Shown here one piece after another: positions 34,530 to 46,959 of a stretch of 64,000 bases of DNA. Under the pieces are notes generated by a model. That model was not told the DNA's origin. It ran no database searches and saw only the letters and a program-made list of their open reading frames with translations. The translations under genes and the position numbers were made by a program. The stretch lies in assembly GCF_017654505.1 (NCBI RefSeq), contig NC_054545.1:13487047-13551046 (forward strand). Direction: 5' to 3'. The DNA comes from Polyodon spathula. Taxonomy: Eukaryota; Chordata; Actinopteri; Acipenseriformes; Polyodontidae. Every line of letters starts with the position of its first letter. Position 1 is the first letter of the stretch.

Positions 34530-37500
34530 TAGCATACAGTGATACCTACATGTAGTTGCTGAATAACCCATTGGTATAATACATTTTCCAAAATAAAAAG
34601 GAGGTCTCTAATCCCTTATCCAGGGGTTAGACGATAGCCCCCCACATAAGCAGGTTTATTCAGATTTGCTATTCTTGTGGGGGTTGCCATTAACTACTGG
34701 AATTGAATGGCACCCCTAACCATTCTGAGCGGAGGCAGCTTTCATCGTATCTTACCACCTATAGCCAGTCATATTAGTGCTTACATCACTTTAAACAACA
34801 TCATGATGAGGCTATTCATAGAGATAAATGATTTGAGAAACAGAACTTAGAGCCTCTCAGAATGGTTGTAAACACCAAATATATATAAAAAAAATATAGG
34901 AGAGGCTAAAAAAACTATTAAATCTGCATTTGAAGCTTTAAAGCCTTTAACATGTGCTGTAGAAATAAGATTTAACAAACTGGACTGGTGGTTCATTAAG
35001 AATGACTGAAATAACACCTGGATTTACAATTGAATAGCCCGGTGTTAACCAATAAATTAATAGGGTTATTTGATTATGTAAAGAGCTGTGAATCTGGGTA
35101 GAGCAGATCTTTAAAGCGGCAGTGTCCCACAATAATGACCAGTTTTAATCTAACATATAATTTCTGGTGGAACGTTTACCAGATTCTTCCATATAGTATT
35201 TATGCTTCTGTGCAGTGTCCTCCCAGAAAGTTTGATGGCCGCTCTTTCTGTATGAACGAAACAGCCACCAGCATGCCAAATCTAAGCTCTGTGTTAACTT
35301 AACCTTACTTTGTGAGGTAGCTGTGCACACTTTGTGAGGTAACTTGGCAGCATGGCTTAGGTTTCAGCGAAAAGTGGCTATTGGTATAACAGTGGGAAGA
35401 TCGCGGATTGATCTCTAGTAACTCTAGTAAGGAATCTTTTGAATTTGGCATTTTAAAATGGACAGGGGAATGGGTCAAACAATCGCAAAAGAAAAATGGA
35501 TCCAAAGAATAAAAAGAATGTTTTTCAAAGCTATTTATTACTTGTAGTAGTGTAACAGCTAGACCAATTTATTTATGTATTTATTTATTTACTTATTTAT
35601 CCATATCAGCAAGGATAATTGAAATTTGACATATCCCTTTAAAATCATTTTGAAACCTGAACAGTGTTTGAAAGACACAACCAAATGGTCTTCAATTGCA
35701 ATGCCATGGTTATTTTAATAATGATCAATGGTAGTAAAATGGCAGCTACAATGGTATGAGCAATTGTTATCACCCAATACTAACATTTTATTTTTTATTT
35801 AAAAAAAAAACAAACAATTATAATACATTGTCATGCCAAGGTATCATATCAAAACTAGAACTATGTACTTTATAAAGCTTTCTTGTTTTTTTTTCCCTGA
35901 CTCCACCCTTCGCTCATAGATGTGGCATATATGTTGATTGCTGGAGAATGAGCCACGTGAGGAAGTAAATTCACAGCATTAAAATATATAGTGTCGTCAG
36001 TTACAGTGCTGAATAAGTGCCCAAATGTAATTAAAGTTGGATTGTACACATGGCATAAATTTCAGTGATTGCTGTTTTTTTATTAAAATAATAAAGTCTT
36101 CCAGGCAATCAGACTGCGATCCATGAACCTCAGCAGTTCTGGCTCTTTATTTATGGTGACATCAAACACCGGACAGTCTCATTATGGTCTGTAAATAACC
36201 AGGGTCACGTCCTTGATGGGTGAAATATTGCAGCACAGCGGGCCTGTCTGTTTCTCTACAGAGACTGTAAAACACACAGGAAAAAAAAGGCCTTTGATCT
36301 GTTTTTGGGGAGGGAATGTCATTCACCTGCAAGCTGAGGTTTTTTGCTTGGCTCTGCAGCTGGCCACTCCAATGTCTGGGAATGATCTGTGATTCTTTTT
36401 ATACAAACTTGATACGGTACATTAAAATGCTTTCAAAAACAGAACTATAAAGTGACAGGTAGGGGCACCAAATAATAGGCAAGATCCTACGAGTTTCCAA
36501 GTAATTCTAATGAAACTCTAAGTGAGACAATTAGACTAAGGCCTCAGGGCTGTTGTAATGATTCTCTAGACTCTGTGATGTTAAAAAGTAAAAAGCCATT
36601 TGTTCTGTATTAAGTTGATGAAAGTCATTGTATCTAACACAAATAAGATGATGTTTTTGAAATGATATACAGTACTGTAGTCAGGTCTTCTGAAAGTATA
36701 TATTGCTGCCAGTTTCATTCAGTGCTTGTCAAGGTCTAAGCTGTGCTGATGTTTATAAGTGTATAATATTGGGTTTATCATCTTGGGATTCTGTACGGAG
36801 TTGGTATATTGTAGGATACTGTAGTCAGCGCTGTCTGCTTTAAATCTACTTTGGGAAGTATATTCAACTCTCTGTTCACTCTCAGAATAAACAGAAAGCT
36901 GCCTGGACTTTGATTTTTGTGGTGAGTTTTCCTTAATACTGTCTCTGGCCATGAGCATTTTCAGGTAGGGAAATCACCATTTTCTGGTGAGGAGGGATTA
37001 ACTGTGCCTACATGACGGTACCAAAACCCCACTGTAAAATCATGGAAATATAAACGGTTCTGTCTGGAAAATCAAAGTCCATTTTAAAATGGAGCAATAG
37101 TAATATAATAGTAACATTTCTAGTTGTTTTTACATATTCACTTTTATCTATGCCAGTATTCCCTCATACACACACTATACATGCTATCATAAACCCTATA
37201 CTATATCAATATACATTTCCCCTCATGATCTTCTCTTTGTTGTGTTGATGCTTTCATGGTTTCATGGTTTGTGAGCTTTCCAGGGAATTTTGAAGCTTCA
37301 TCCCTAAACATAGCTGACATTGCTGTGTTTTAAGTAGTGTTTTTCAGTCTGTGATTTTGACTATTCTTATAGAATTTATAAAAAAAAATATGATAATGCG
37401 TACAATGTAACAGTTTCACAGCAAGTATGTCTACTGTAAGCATTGCTGCATTGAAATACATACAGATTGCTTAAGGCATGCTTTATATTTCTGAGGCATT

Positions 37501-40500
37501 TATTTCCCAGAAGAGCTAATGTAAAGGTTTCTGGAAGCTATTTTGTCTAGTACATGATAAATAAAAATGTTTTCCTTCAGGCAACAGTACTGGCAGTCGA
37601 TTCATAAACTCCAATTAGCTTCTCTTCATGCAACTCTCTGCAGTGCATTAAATTGTATTTCATATCTGGATTTAGACTTGAATCTTTAGGATGTAGAATT
37701 TATTTTCCGTATATCACAGCTGAAAGGACAATGGCTAATGAAAGTCATTTGTGTAGCTGGTTTGGTAACTCTTTATTGTAAGTTCCATTTACAACAATGC
37801 AATTACTTTAATACTTTTCGTTTTGACACAATTCTAGAGGCAAGATGACAGTCCCCCCTCTTTCCTCATGTGTTTATCCCAATTGCTTAAAAGCTGGATC
37901 TTACCTCCTCCTTTCTGTGTTAAAGTTTCTTTCCTCCACCCTCTTTCTCGATAGGTCCAGTAATCCAGCCTTGGTTGACCTCAGACCCCAAATGTAACAT
38001 GAATTCTTTATGAACTGGGTACACCAGTCATTATTTTAATACAGTAATTTGAAGAACTGGTAGTCATAACCACATAAGCAAACAATCAATCTACAGTCAT
38101 TGAAAGTTCAGTAAATACCCACTACAGAGACAAATGACTATTTTTCCATGAGAAACTCTTTTTGTGCCCTATCATTTAGTTAAATTACCAAAAGCTTTGG
38201 TTATGTCAGACTTTCCACGTGAGTTTCCCTGGCGTAAAACCTGGCATGGCCTAGGAGAGAAGTGGGTCAATAAATGGAACATGAACATTTTAACCCTCTT
38301 TTGCTGATACAAACAATCCCAAGAGAATTGGGTGCCATTGTAGTTTCGATTGAAGTGCTGAATGTATCATTAATGATTTGCTACTTCATATGAATTCAAT
38401 ATTTATTCAATACTTTTGTCAAAATTAAGGTGTTCTTATGTGTTTACATTTACCTAAAATACATAGATTTAGCCAACTTCATAATTAGGTGGGATTTAGG
38501 CAGCGACTCACTGTAAATCAACAATGGTCTCGCAATTGCAGCCACATTGTAATGAAAAGAATAAAAAAAATATCAAAAGACCAACAATCACTCTATCTTT
38601 TATAATTCTGATATAAGACAACTATACATTATTGTCAAACGTATACAACTTTGGATGCATTAGCAAGCAAAACATGCTTATTGTTGAGTTTGCTTTGCAT
38701 TATGTAACAGGTGGAATTCAGCAAGTTTCCTCAAGTAAAAAGAATAACACAGAAGACATATCCAGAAACAAAAGATAATCGTCTTCTTTGCAGTATTGCT
38801 AGTCCTTTAATTTTTCTATTGCTTGTCCTTTAAGTGTGTCTGCTCTCTAATTCTGGAAATGTTTTTTAATCACTGATTATTACATTTTTTTTAAAGATGT
38901 TATTGCATTTTGGATCACGTGAGAATTGCTCCACAATGGAATGCCATGGCCTGTTCTGCTTGGCCGATTTCTTGTAAAGTGTTTAGGTTAGTTTCATCTG
39001 TTTCTACTTGTACTGGCTCGTAGTAATTAAAATGAATAGCATAACATGGTAATCTAGTCACAATATAATTTGGCAGCCCCACTGGATTAGTGTATGGAGA
39101 TTAAAGTTGTAAAATAAAGTACTAGGCATTGCTATAGGGGTAAGAATTTTGTCTCCAAAGTAATCCTCTATGCATACATATGCCCTCAGGGTTCCTTCAA
39201 TAGTTGCTACATGTTTACATGACAGAGTTTCAGATATACTTTTTATAAGCAAGCAAAATCTGTTATGCATTCAGTTGAACAATAGCCAAAAAAAGCCTAA
39301 GGCCTGGGAAACTCCATAGCACTATGAATCCAAACCTCATTGCCCAATATTATTTCATATGTAAATTTAAACATATACTTCTCAGTCTTCTTAATAGCAG
39401 TTAAATAGATAGTAAATATGTCCTAGGTTCCAGCAGGCTAACCTATGATAGTACTAGTAATATGAAGCAGTGGTGAGTAAACATGTATAGTAAATGGAAA
39501 CTAACATTTTTGTAAGAACTATATAGAATTGTTACTATCCGATACATACATACTATCCAACACATACATGACTCAGTTTTCTGGCTATGGATCCTCATAT
39601 TCTGAATCTGAGAGGCTTTTCCAACAGTTTCCTTATGGACCATACATAAGTACTAGCCTAAACTCCTTCTTCAATCAAGAGAGCCACACATCAAGCTACA
39701 TTGTAATGATCAGTCCAAACCATTGGACAGAAACAGTTAATAATCCTCAATATTTAGTTCACAACACTGCACAAACCTCATCAAGGTGCATTAGTTCAAT
39801 GCCATTTATGGTGCATTAAACCTTGTTAAAAGTATTTATTTTCAAAGATCTGAAGTAATTATTATTCTCAAGATCCTAGCATGAACTGTTTGAAGTTGGT
39901 TTACTTATTCAGTTTAGCTGTTTATTTTGCATTTGGAAAAAGACAAAAATGTACTTGAAATGCCTTGACCCACAAGGTACTGGAATAGAGTCTCAAAGAT
40001 TTTCCTGGGAGTTAAAACCTTGATTGTTTTAAAGAGTTATTTAAAATGAATCAGAGCATTATTTGACCAATGGCATGGTTTATCCCAAAAGGGTACTGTT
40101 GAAACACAATAGATATAGCTGTATTAGGGACTTTGGGTATTTTGCATTATATTTACTGTTTACTGTAACTAAAACCATATACCCCCACCTGAATCCAATG
40201 CTAGCTCTTGAATACAGCAGTATTCAAGAGGAATTTAGCAGTTTGTTTGGTGGAAGTAAAGACTTAAACACCCCTCCTGACCCAATCCTATTTATAACAA
40301 ATGCCGATTGCCCAACCTTGTAAGCTACAAAGACGTGTAGACACTCCTTCAACTCAAAACCTAATCCTACATTACTTTAGTCTTTGCTAATGTACTTATG
40401 ACTGCTCACCACTGTCATAATTGCATTCCCAGAACTACATCAAGATTAAGCATGTGTATTCATCCTTCTTTCTCATTTTAACTCTGGAGAGACATGAACA

Positions 40501-42540
40501 TATTCCTTAACTTAGCTGTAGGACATCTGTCAGATTTGCTGTAATTTCAACCATGATTGAAACTCACCTGCAACAGAGAGTTGCATTTTTTTTTTTTTTT
40601 TACATGACGGGGATTTTATTTCAATAACTGATTAATCAGTCAGGTGAGGGTCATTGCCTAGCCACTGACCTCAACCACTTAATGACTTAAGAAGTCATGT
40701 GGCTTTATCAAAAACCTTTCCTGCTTGAATTGCTGCACCAACAACAGCATGTGCTCAGCACAACTGTTGTCAGAAGCTGGCAATGGAATGGGATACATGT
40801 AAACTGTTCTGGAACTTGCTATAATCCCAGAATAATGAAGCTACACCCATTCTACAAGCTATAGGTTTATTTTTCATTTTCTATAAATTAACAGACAAGC
40901 AGTGCAGATTGTGTGCTTGTATAGCAAATGGAGTTTTTTGTTACACAAAATGCAAAATCTGCCAGGTCATCAATAATTCCAGTTGCAGAAAACATGTTAA
41001 AGTGACTGATACCTTCTTATTTTTACTGCTTTTGTCACTTCTCTGATTTTTCTTTCACATTCAAGCACCCACACTTTTAAAAACTGTTATCGTTGCTTTA
41101 GTATAGACAGCAGCCTTAAAAAAGAAAAAAAAAAAGAAATTACTCAAATAATGTACTTTGTAATACTGTCATCTCAGGGGACCTTAGGTTTAGAAAGAGG
41201 AAGCTGTGATTACACTAGAGTAGCGATAAGGGCTCTGAGAGTGGCAGTCTGTCAGGATTACATATAATTTAGAAGCGCTCCAAGCCAGTTGGAAAGAAAC
41301 AGTGAGAATCAAATGAATATCCAAAAGATTTAATGTAGAGATAAATATTCCTTATGGCATGTATATTTTACACCACCATTAGTATTGCTCATTATTTGGT
41401 GCCCAGTTTCCCTGCTCTACAGTGAATTAAATATGTATATATTGTCTATATTAGACTTCAACACTTTTTGAGAAACAAAAATCCTTGCATCACTCAGAGT
41501 TTCCATTGTGAAAGAATAATATGTGGGGGCTGCACAGATTGTCTCACAAGGAGACAGCAAAGCAGTTAAGTGTAAGTGTCAGCGCAGCATGTAGTTACTT
41601 TTAAAAAACATGTTTTTCAATTTAGTTAGGCAGAAATATAATACTACCTGCAGTTCTCTAATTACACGTGGGGTAAGTCATGCAATTTGGTGCTTGGTAG
41701 TTTAAATCGCAGTCAAGCTGTTAGCAGTCATGGCTCAGAGCCCATAAGAGCGCTGCGTTCAAGTCACCAAGCCAGTTCGTTCAGACAGGCTGAAAAATCA
41801 TCTTCAGAGTCCAGTGCCTTGGCAACATATGCTGCTTAGATTTGCCTTATGAAAGCAAGAACAGATGTTGCCCATTCATGGTACATGGGTGCAGTGGTGA
41901 TGTATCATTCAAATTAGGCATTTCAAAATGGGGGGTAAAATACACTATTGGGTTAATGTGCAATAAGAACTGGGTCAAATATTTGCTTGCTTCCTACTGG
42001 TTCATACAGGCTTCATAGCCAAATACCCCAATTGTTGTTCTTTTTGATGAAGGGGAGAATATTATACTACAGTATAATTACAGTGCTGCCTCATTATTTT
42101 ATGACTGGCTAATTTACGGTTAGGCATTGTTAATAATAAATTGTGCTATACTTTATTATATAAGGACCCTTTACTAAATCACTTCTCTTAGTATTGCTTG
42201 ATTTTGTATTTAATGAGTACTTTACCGGTAACATTATGTTCTAGTAAAGACAAGCTTTTTTCCTGTTGTGATTTAAAATGTCAGTTGCAAGTGTATTTAA
42301 ACTAGAACGGTAATAAATGGTCATTTCTAAATGCAGTCTGTAGTTGCACTGCATCTTAATGCATTTTCACTTCAGTGGATTTCATATGGGAAGGGCTGCC
42401 AAATGCAGTGCCTTAAAAGTTGGGCCACAATCCAGGTTCATTACCTGGTCTGCTATGTAAGCACTTTATTGAAAAAGTAGTTTACTTTCAATAGAAACTC
42501 TCAGTTAATTAGACATCAAGCTGCTCACTTGCAGTAGCCT
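34530..42540. other. Long gene-free stretch with mostly unique sequence
   Basis: No transposon remnants or exons are recognisable over 8 kb apart from a TTTA-rich patch at 35566-35600. Parts such as 36085-36290 have balanced composition and no repeats. That is compatible with regulatory DNA, but nothing in a single sequence can show conservation. Confidence 0.4.
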
Positions 42541-42546
42541 TTCCTC

Positions 42547-42631
42547 GGGGGGGGGGGGGGACTGCAACGACTTACACTCCTATCATGCGGAAAATTCTAT
42601 GGGAAGGGCTGGGGGGGGGGGGGGGGGGGGG
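42547..42631 (+). repeat. Two long poly-G tracts
   Basis: Fourteen Gs at 42547-42560 and twenty-one Gs at 42611-42631, separated by 50 bases. Such runs are rare in this AT-rich window and can form G-quadruplexes. Assembly length errors are also likely at such tracts. Confidence 0.9.
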
Positions 42632-42639
42632 AATCAAGT

Positions 42640-43710
42640 ACTCTTTCTTGGTGCTGATAAAAAAAAGAGATTTATTGATCATGTTTTATCTTTTTTTCAT
42701 CTACCATCTGCACTAGCTGCCACATGGATCCTGAGCATGGATTTTTGTCACCCTGCTATCGAGATTTATAGTGCTGTAGGCCAGAGCTGCACTTTTATGC
42801 GGTGGCAGGGAATCAATGAGAACAACCTACCAACAACTCTTTGCTGCTGCTTAGAATAACCCAGCAGGCCAATAAAACAGAAGCCCTTCGATTTTATTGT
42901 TGCCAAGCCACTTGTAAATATTCTGCCCTTAAAGAAAAGCCTTGCAGATAATTAATAATCACATTTGTAAAATTTAAATGGGGTGGGTTCCTGGTGGAGA
43001 CAGCAGCTGTGTGGTGTGGTCTCTTTGGCATGCCTCTGAAGAGAATACCTCTTGCAAATAAAACACAGGAGGAGTATATGCAAATTATATTAATTTAACC
43101 ATTTGTTTTTTTAGTGGGGTTTTGTAGACTTGCAATTTTTAAAGTTAAGGTACTGTATGGGAGTTATAGCTTCACAAAAATGTACCTTTCAGCAGCAGTA
43201 GGGTGATGTGAACTCAACTGAGTTTGGATTAATTGAACAGACTACTAGAGAGGCAAGTGATTTACATACATACAACCTACATGTTTTGAAAGGGTGTATC
43301 TTCACAATATGTTTATGAATTGCTATAAAAAATGAATTGTGATATCTGAGTATTTATAATTATTTGGGAGGATACTGTACAAGACTTGTGAAGTTCCATG
43401 GAGTAACCCCCACAATTATTCATGTGAAAATGTTTCCCCAGAACAAATAACAGGATGAAAGATGTATTTGTTTTTATTTCATGTGTTTTGTTCATGTTGA
43501 ATCCTCATTGTCACTTTGTACAACAACAAATATACCATATTTTACAACCTATATACCATTCATTATTGAATTAGAAAGAGCAATCAAGTTTAACTTGTAG
43601 CTGATAAAAAATGAACGTAGACTAAAGGAGAATAAGTTCCTTTGATCTGCTCTAAAGACAGTAAGTTACTTTGAGCATGTCAAGGGAGCTTCTTTGTTCA
43701 TGTAGTGTTA
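42640..43710. other. Unassigned sequence
   Basis: The part 42650-42960 is of high complexity, with words such as CAGATAATTAATAATCA, and reads like candidate conserved non-coding DNA. The frame at 42599-42859 starts inside the poly-G run and is not credible as a gene. Confidence 0.35.
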
Positions 43711-43715
43711 TATAT

Positions 43716-44324
43716 TGTGACAGTGATGGATGGTGGGTGACGTCAGACCAGGGAAATTAAACCAGAGACAGGCAAGCACTCGTATGAAAAATAAAAGGTT
43801 GGACCAAAAAAATATCTTGCACACTAAATAACCCAAACTAAACAAATACAGTGCTAGGACTTCCAGCACTCATAGCAATTGTTTAGTTTTGTTTGGTTTT
43901 TACTTTCGTTTGCTTCTCTCCTCTGAACTCCCCACGTGTTCCTCCTCCGAACACCCATCCCGAACACACAAATATACAGGCTTATCTACATGTGCATTTA
44001 ACAAATAATCACAAACAGTTAAACAATAATTCAATAAACGGCACCAGCCACATTCTCAAGCGATGTCTGGCAGAAACGAGCTGCTACCAAACAACAAAGA
44101 AAGCGTTGTATTTTTAAATAGCACAACATCCATTTGAATCATACAGTATGTTAAATCACCTGTTTAAATAACCAAAACTATACATTTGAAATCATAACAA
44201 TGCATTCATGCATGCAAAACAAACAAAACACATTTATTTACATGCAGGGCTTTGCCCTGCCCCCTCTAATATGTGCAGGGCTTTCTCCTGCCCTGCTAAT
44301 TTGTTGGACAGCTGTGAAATAACA
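43716..44324. mobile_element. Possible second solo LTR
   Basis: Begins TGTGACAGTGATGG, the same first eight bases as the LTR at 13215, and could end at AAATAACA (44324), giving TGT...ACA termini over 609 bp. Poly-A-signal words AATAAA occur at about 43790 and 44032. The flanks (TATAT and TAAAA) do not form a convincing duplication, and the orientation is unclear. Inside, two near-copies of TGCAGGGCTTTGCCCTGCC / TGCAGGGCTTTCTCCTGCC lie at about 44242-44298. Confidence 0.3.
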
Positions 44325-44329
44325 TAAAA

Positions 44330-45940
44330 TGCTGCAGATAGTGTTTATGATATATATTTTATGGAAAAAAAAACACAATTCAGAAGAATGTTCATAATGT
44401 AAAGCCCTGGAGATTCTGTGTAATGGCAAAGCTCAAATGGGTCACCTGTCTACTTTTGTCAACAGCCATCTCTGTTCTTTGAATTCTCAAACAAATGCAC
44501 ATTGTTGTCACTTATCAATCTTGGAGGAAACTAAATCAAAGGCCTCTTCACACTAGAATATCAAAGTCAATTTGAGAGTCGTAGAACAAAGATTCCAGTC
44601 AATACCTACCGTTATTATGAACTGTTATTAAAGTTGAACCACAAGATGAAAGATCTGGCCACTTCAGTGGTTCTGCAGAAGTGAAAGGGTACAGTTCTTT
44701 GATTTTGAATGACTTTGAAACTATAGGCAATACAGACAATTTTAAATAGTCTTGCATCACTAGCTTGCAAAGTAAAATTTCTGCTTCTCCCACATGTAAC
44801 ATAGAGGCTCAGCAGGACAATTCTCCATCATGCACCAAGGCCAACGTTATTAGAAATAACCAATTTCATAACAAATATGAACTGTCTGTCTGCATGAAAA
44901 CCTCAATCCTGTGCCTGAGGACATTAATCCTTTATCAGATAGTGAACCATGCTATGTTACAAAGCTGACAGTGTTGTCCACAAAGCCAATAAATGCATTT
45001 CCCTTGACTCTCAATTGCTGTCAGCATGGATCTCTCTCGTGGACACAGTATAAGGTGCGTTTTGCAAAATGGGGTGTACCATAATCTTCAAAGTATGACT
45101 TACACTCTTTTACAAAGGACAAGGGTCTGTAAGATAGACATTTTCCTTCTGCCGTCTTTAACAATATCATATTAAGAATAAGAAATTGAAATGAATAGTT
45201 TAATGGAAATTTGTATTTAAGACCAAGATGACATTAGGTAAGAAAATGAGGTGTTAGTTTTAACGCAAAGTATATATAAAATCACTGATTTACAGTACTT
45301 GGAACAACTTCTTGTATTCTCAAGATATATGTAAAAATATAAGTGCGACATACAGACGGATGGATGTACAGACAGAGTGACACCTCCAACTATCCACACA
45401 ATCTGATACTGCCATGTAACTTCACATGTACAAATTTACCTAAGACTGCCTCCATTACATCCCTATTACTGTGGGTTTCATCTCCTGCAGGGAATATTAA
45501 GTCTTGGATGGCACTTGCCTTACTTACTGCACTATTCAAGACAAATTGGCATTTGCCACAAAGATTTGCTACAATTCTTTAGTGATTGGTTGAAATCTAA
45601 ACATATACATGTAAAGACATAGGCAGGTCCAGATTCCGAAGATATTAGCTATATCAGTAGTACAGATTTGGTTAAGTAAGCTCTCAGTGGCTGGGTTTAC
45701 ATGCACATGAAAATCGACTCTACAGTCATGATTGTGTGACGTTGTCACGCAAATACATTATGAAACAGCAAAAGAATGCCCTTTGATCAACATGACTTTA
45801 AGGGCAGGGTCAATTGCTTTCTCACAATAAAAACCCATGTAAACCTGAGTAGGAATCGTACTTGTGTCTCACGAGATTTCAGCAGTCAAGATCCTGTTTA
45901 ACTGGCAGAATCTCAAGTTATTCCTCAGCAATGCCGTACC
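44330..45940. other. Intergenic sequence, no gene seen
   Basis: Short frames only, with no splice context or known motifs. Confidence 0.4.
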
Positions 45941-45943
45941 AAA

Positions 45944-45944
<1 letters not shown>

Positions 45945-46002
<58 letters not shown>
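45945..46002 (+). repeat. (CA)n microsatellite
   Basis: About 29 uninterrupted CA units. Confidence 0.95.
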
Positions 46003-46003
<1 letters not shown>

Positions 46004-46111
46004 GAAAGAATGCAAAAGACTGCAAATGTAAACCTCTTGTACAGCCTATTATTAATGTTTGTATGAATGCATGTTGTTAGCACAAGTAATCAAACTTTAA
46101 GCCTCATATGT

Positions 46112-46127
46112 TTATTATTATTATTAA

Positions 46128-46195
<68 letters not shown>

Positions 46196-46301
46196 GTAGT
46201 AGTAGTAATAATAGTAGTTTTTATTTTCCAAAACAAAATTTATTTATTTATTTATTTTTAAAATAAATAAACAAAATAGTAGTAGTAGTAGTAGTAGTAG
46301 T
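46112..46301. repeat. (TTA)n and (TAG)n trinucleotide cluster
   Basis: A TTA run (46112-46195) passes into AGT units to about 46218. After a short TTTA patch, a TAG run follows at 46277-46301. The adjacent patches TTTATTTATTTA and AAATAAATAAA can pair. Confidence 0.9.
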
Positions 46302-46302
46302 C

Positions 46303-46745
46303 ATATTTTCTTTCTGTAATTCTTTTAAGATGTCCCAGGAACAACAGAGCTCCACCACTTCTTCCACCACACAGAACTGGAATGAATTTTTAGCATCAAC
46401 TGACATATTGTGCAGTAAGTAATGGATATAGTTAACAAACAACATAAATGCACAGTATCGCTTTAAATAAAGACTTTTTTTAATGTTTATAATATTACAA
46501 GACATCCCCCTTTCATTATAATGTGTGTGCTTAGTGGATTCTGCGCCTGGCACTTCTACTGCAGCTATAGACCAGCAGTCAGTGGCTTCTCGGAGCAGAG
46601 GCAGGGTATAGGGACCGGCAGATTTGTACAGGAACATTAGGATGCTCAGTCTGGTACTCCGCCTATAGAACTGCCAGTGCATGAAGCTGCTCAGGGACCT
46701 CTTATGTATTTTACATATCCCCGCTGATCTCAATCTTATATTCAT
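46303..46745 (-). other. Long minus-strand open frame, unrecognised
   Basis: A continuous minus-strand frame from Met at 46745 runs into the trinucleotide repeats, 165 codons in all. The first ~80 residues (for example LSILMFLYKSAGPYTLPLLR and EATDCWSIAAVEVPGAES) are of mixed protein-like composition. A second patch reads VVEEVVELCCSWDILKELQK. I know no family that matches, and the middle is AT-rich and less convincing. It may be a chance frame, an exon of an unknown gene or part of a transposon. Confidence 0.2.
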
Positions 46746-46879
46746 ATAGGCCTAAGGATCATACCGTGTTCCTACATCTTCCACATACAATTATTGACTA
46801 CTTTAATTAAATAAAACTTTTAGATGTTAAGCAGTAAAACTTGTACTTAGTAGAATTTTTATTTTCTATACCTTTATGT

Positions 46880-46902
46880 ATGTGTGCGTGTGTGCATGTG
46901 TG

Positions 46903-46936
<34 letters not shown>

Positions 46937-46955
46937 CGTGTGTGTGTGTGCGTGT
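46880..46955 (+). repeat. (TG)n microsatellite
   Basis: TG repeat of about 75 bases with a few C and T interruptions (TGCG, TGCA, TTTG). Confidence 0.95.
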
Positions 46956-46959
46956 TGGA

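Noticed and set aside
45862..46261. His/Thr-rich and Leu-rich frames
   Set aside because: They are translations of (CA)n and (TTA)n repeats.
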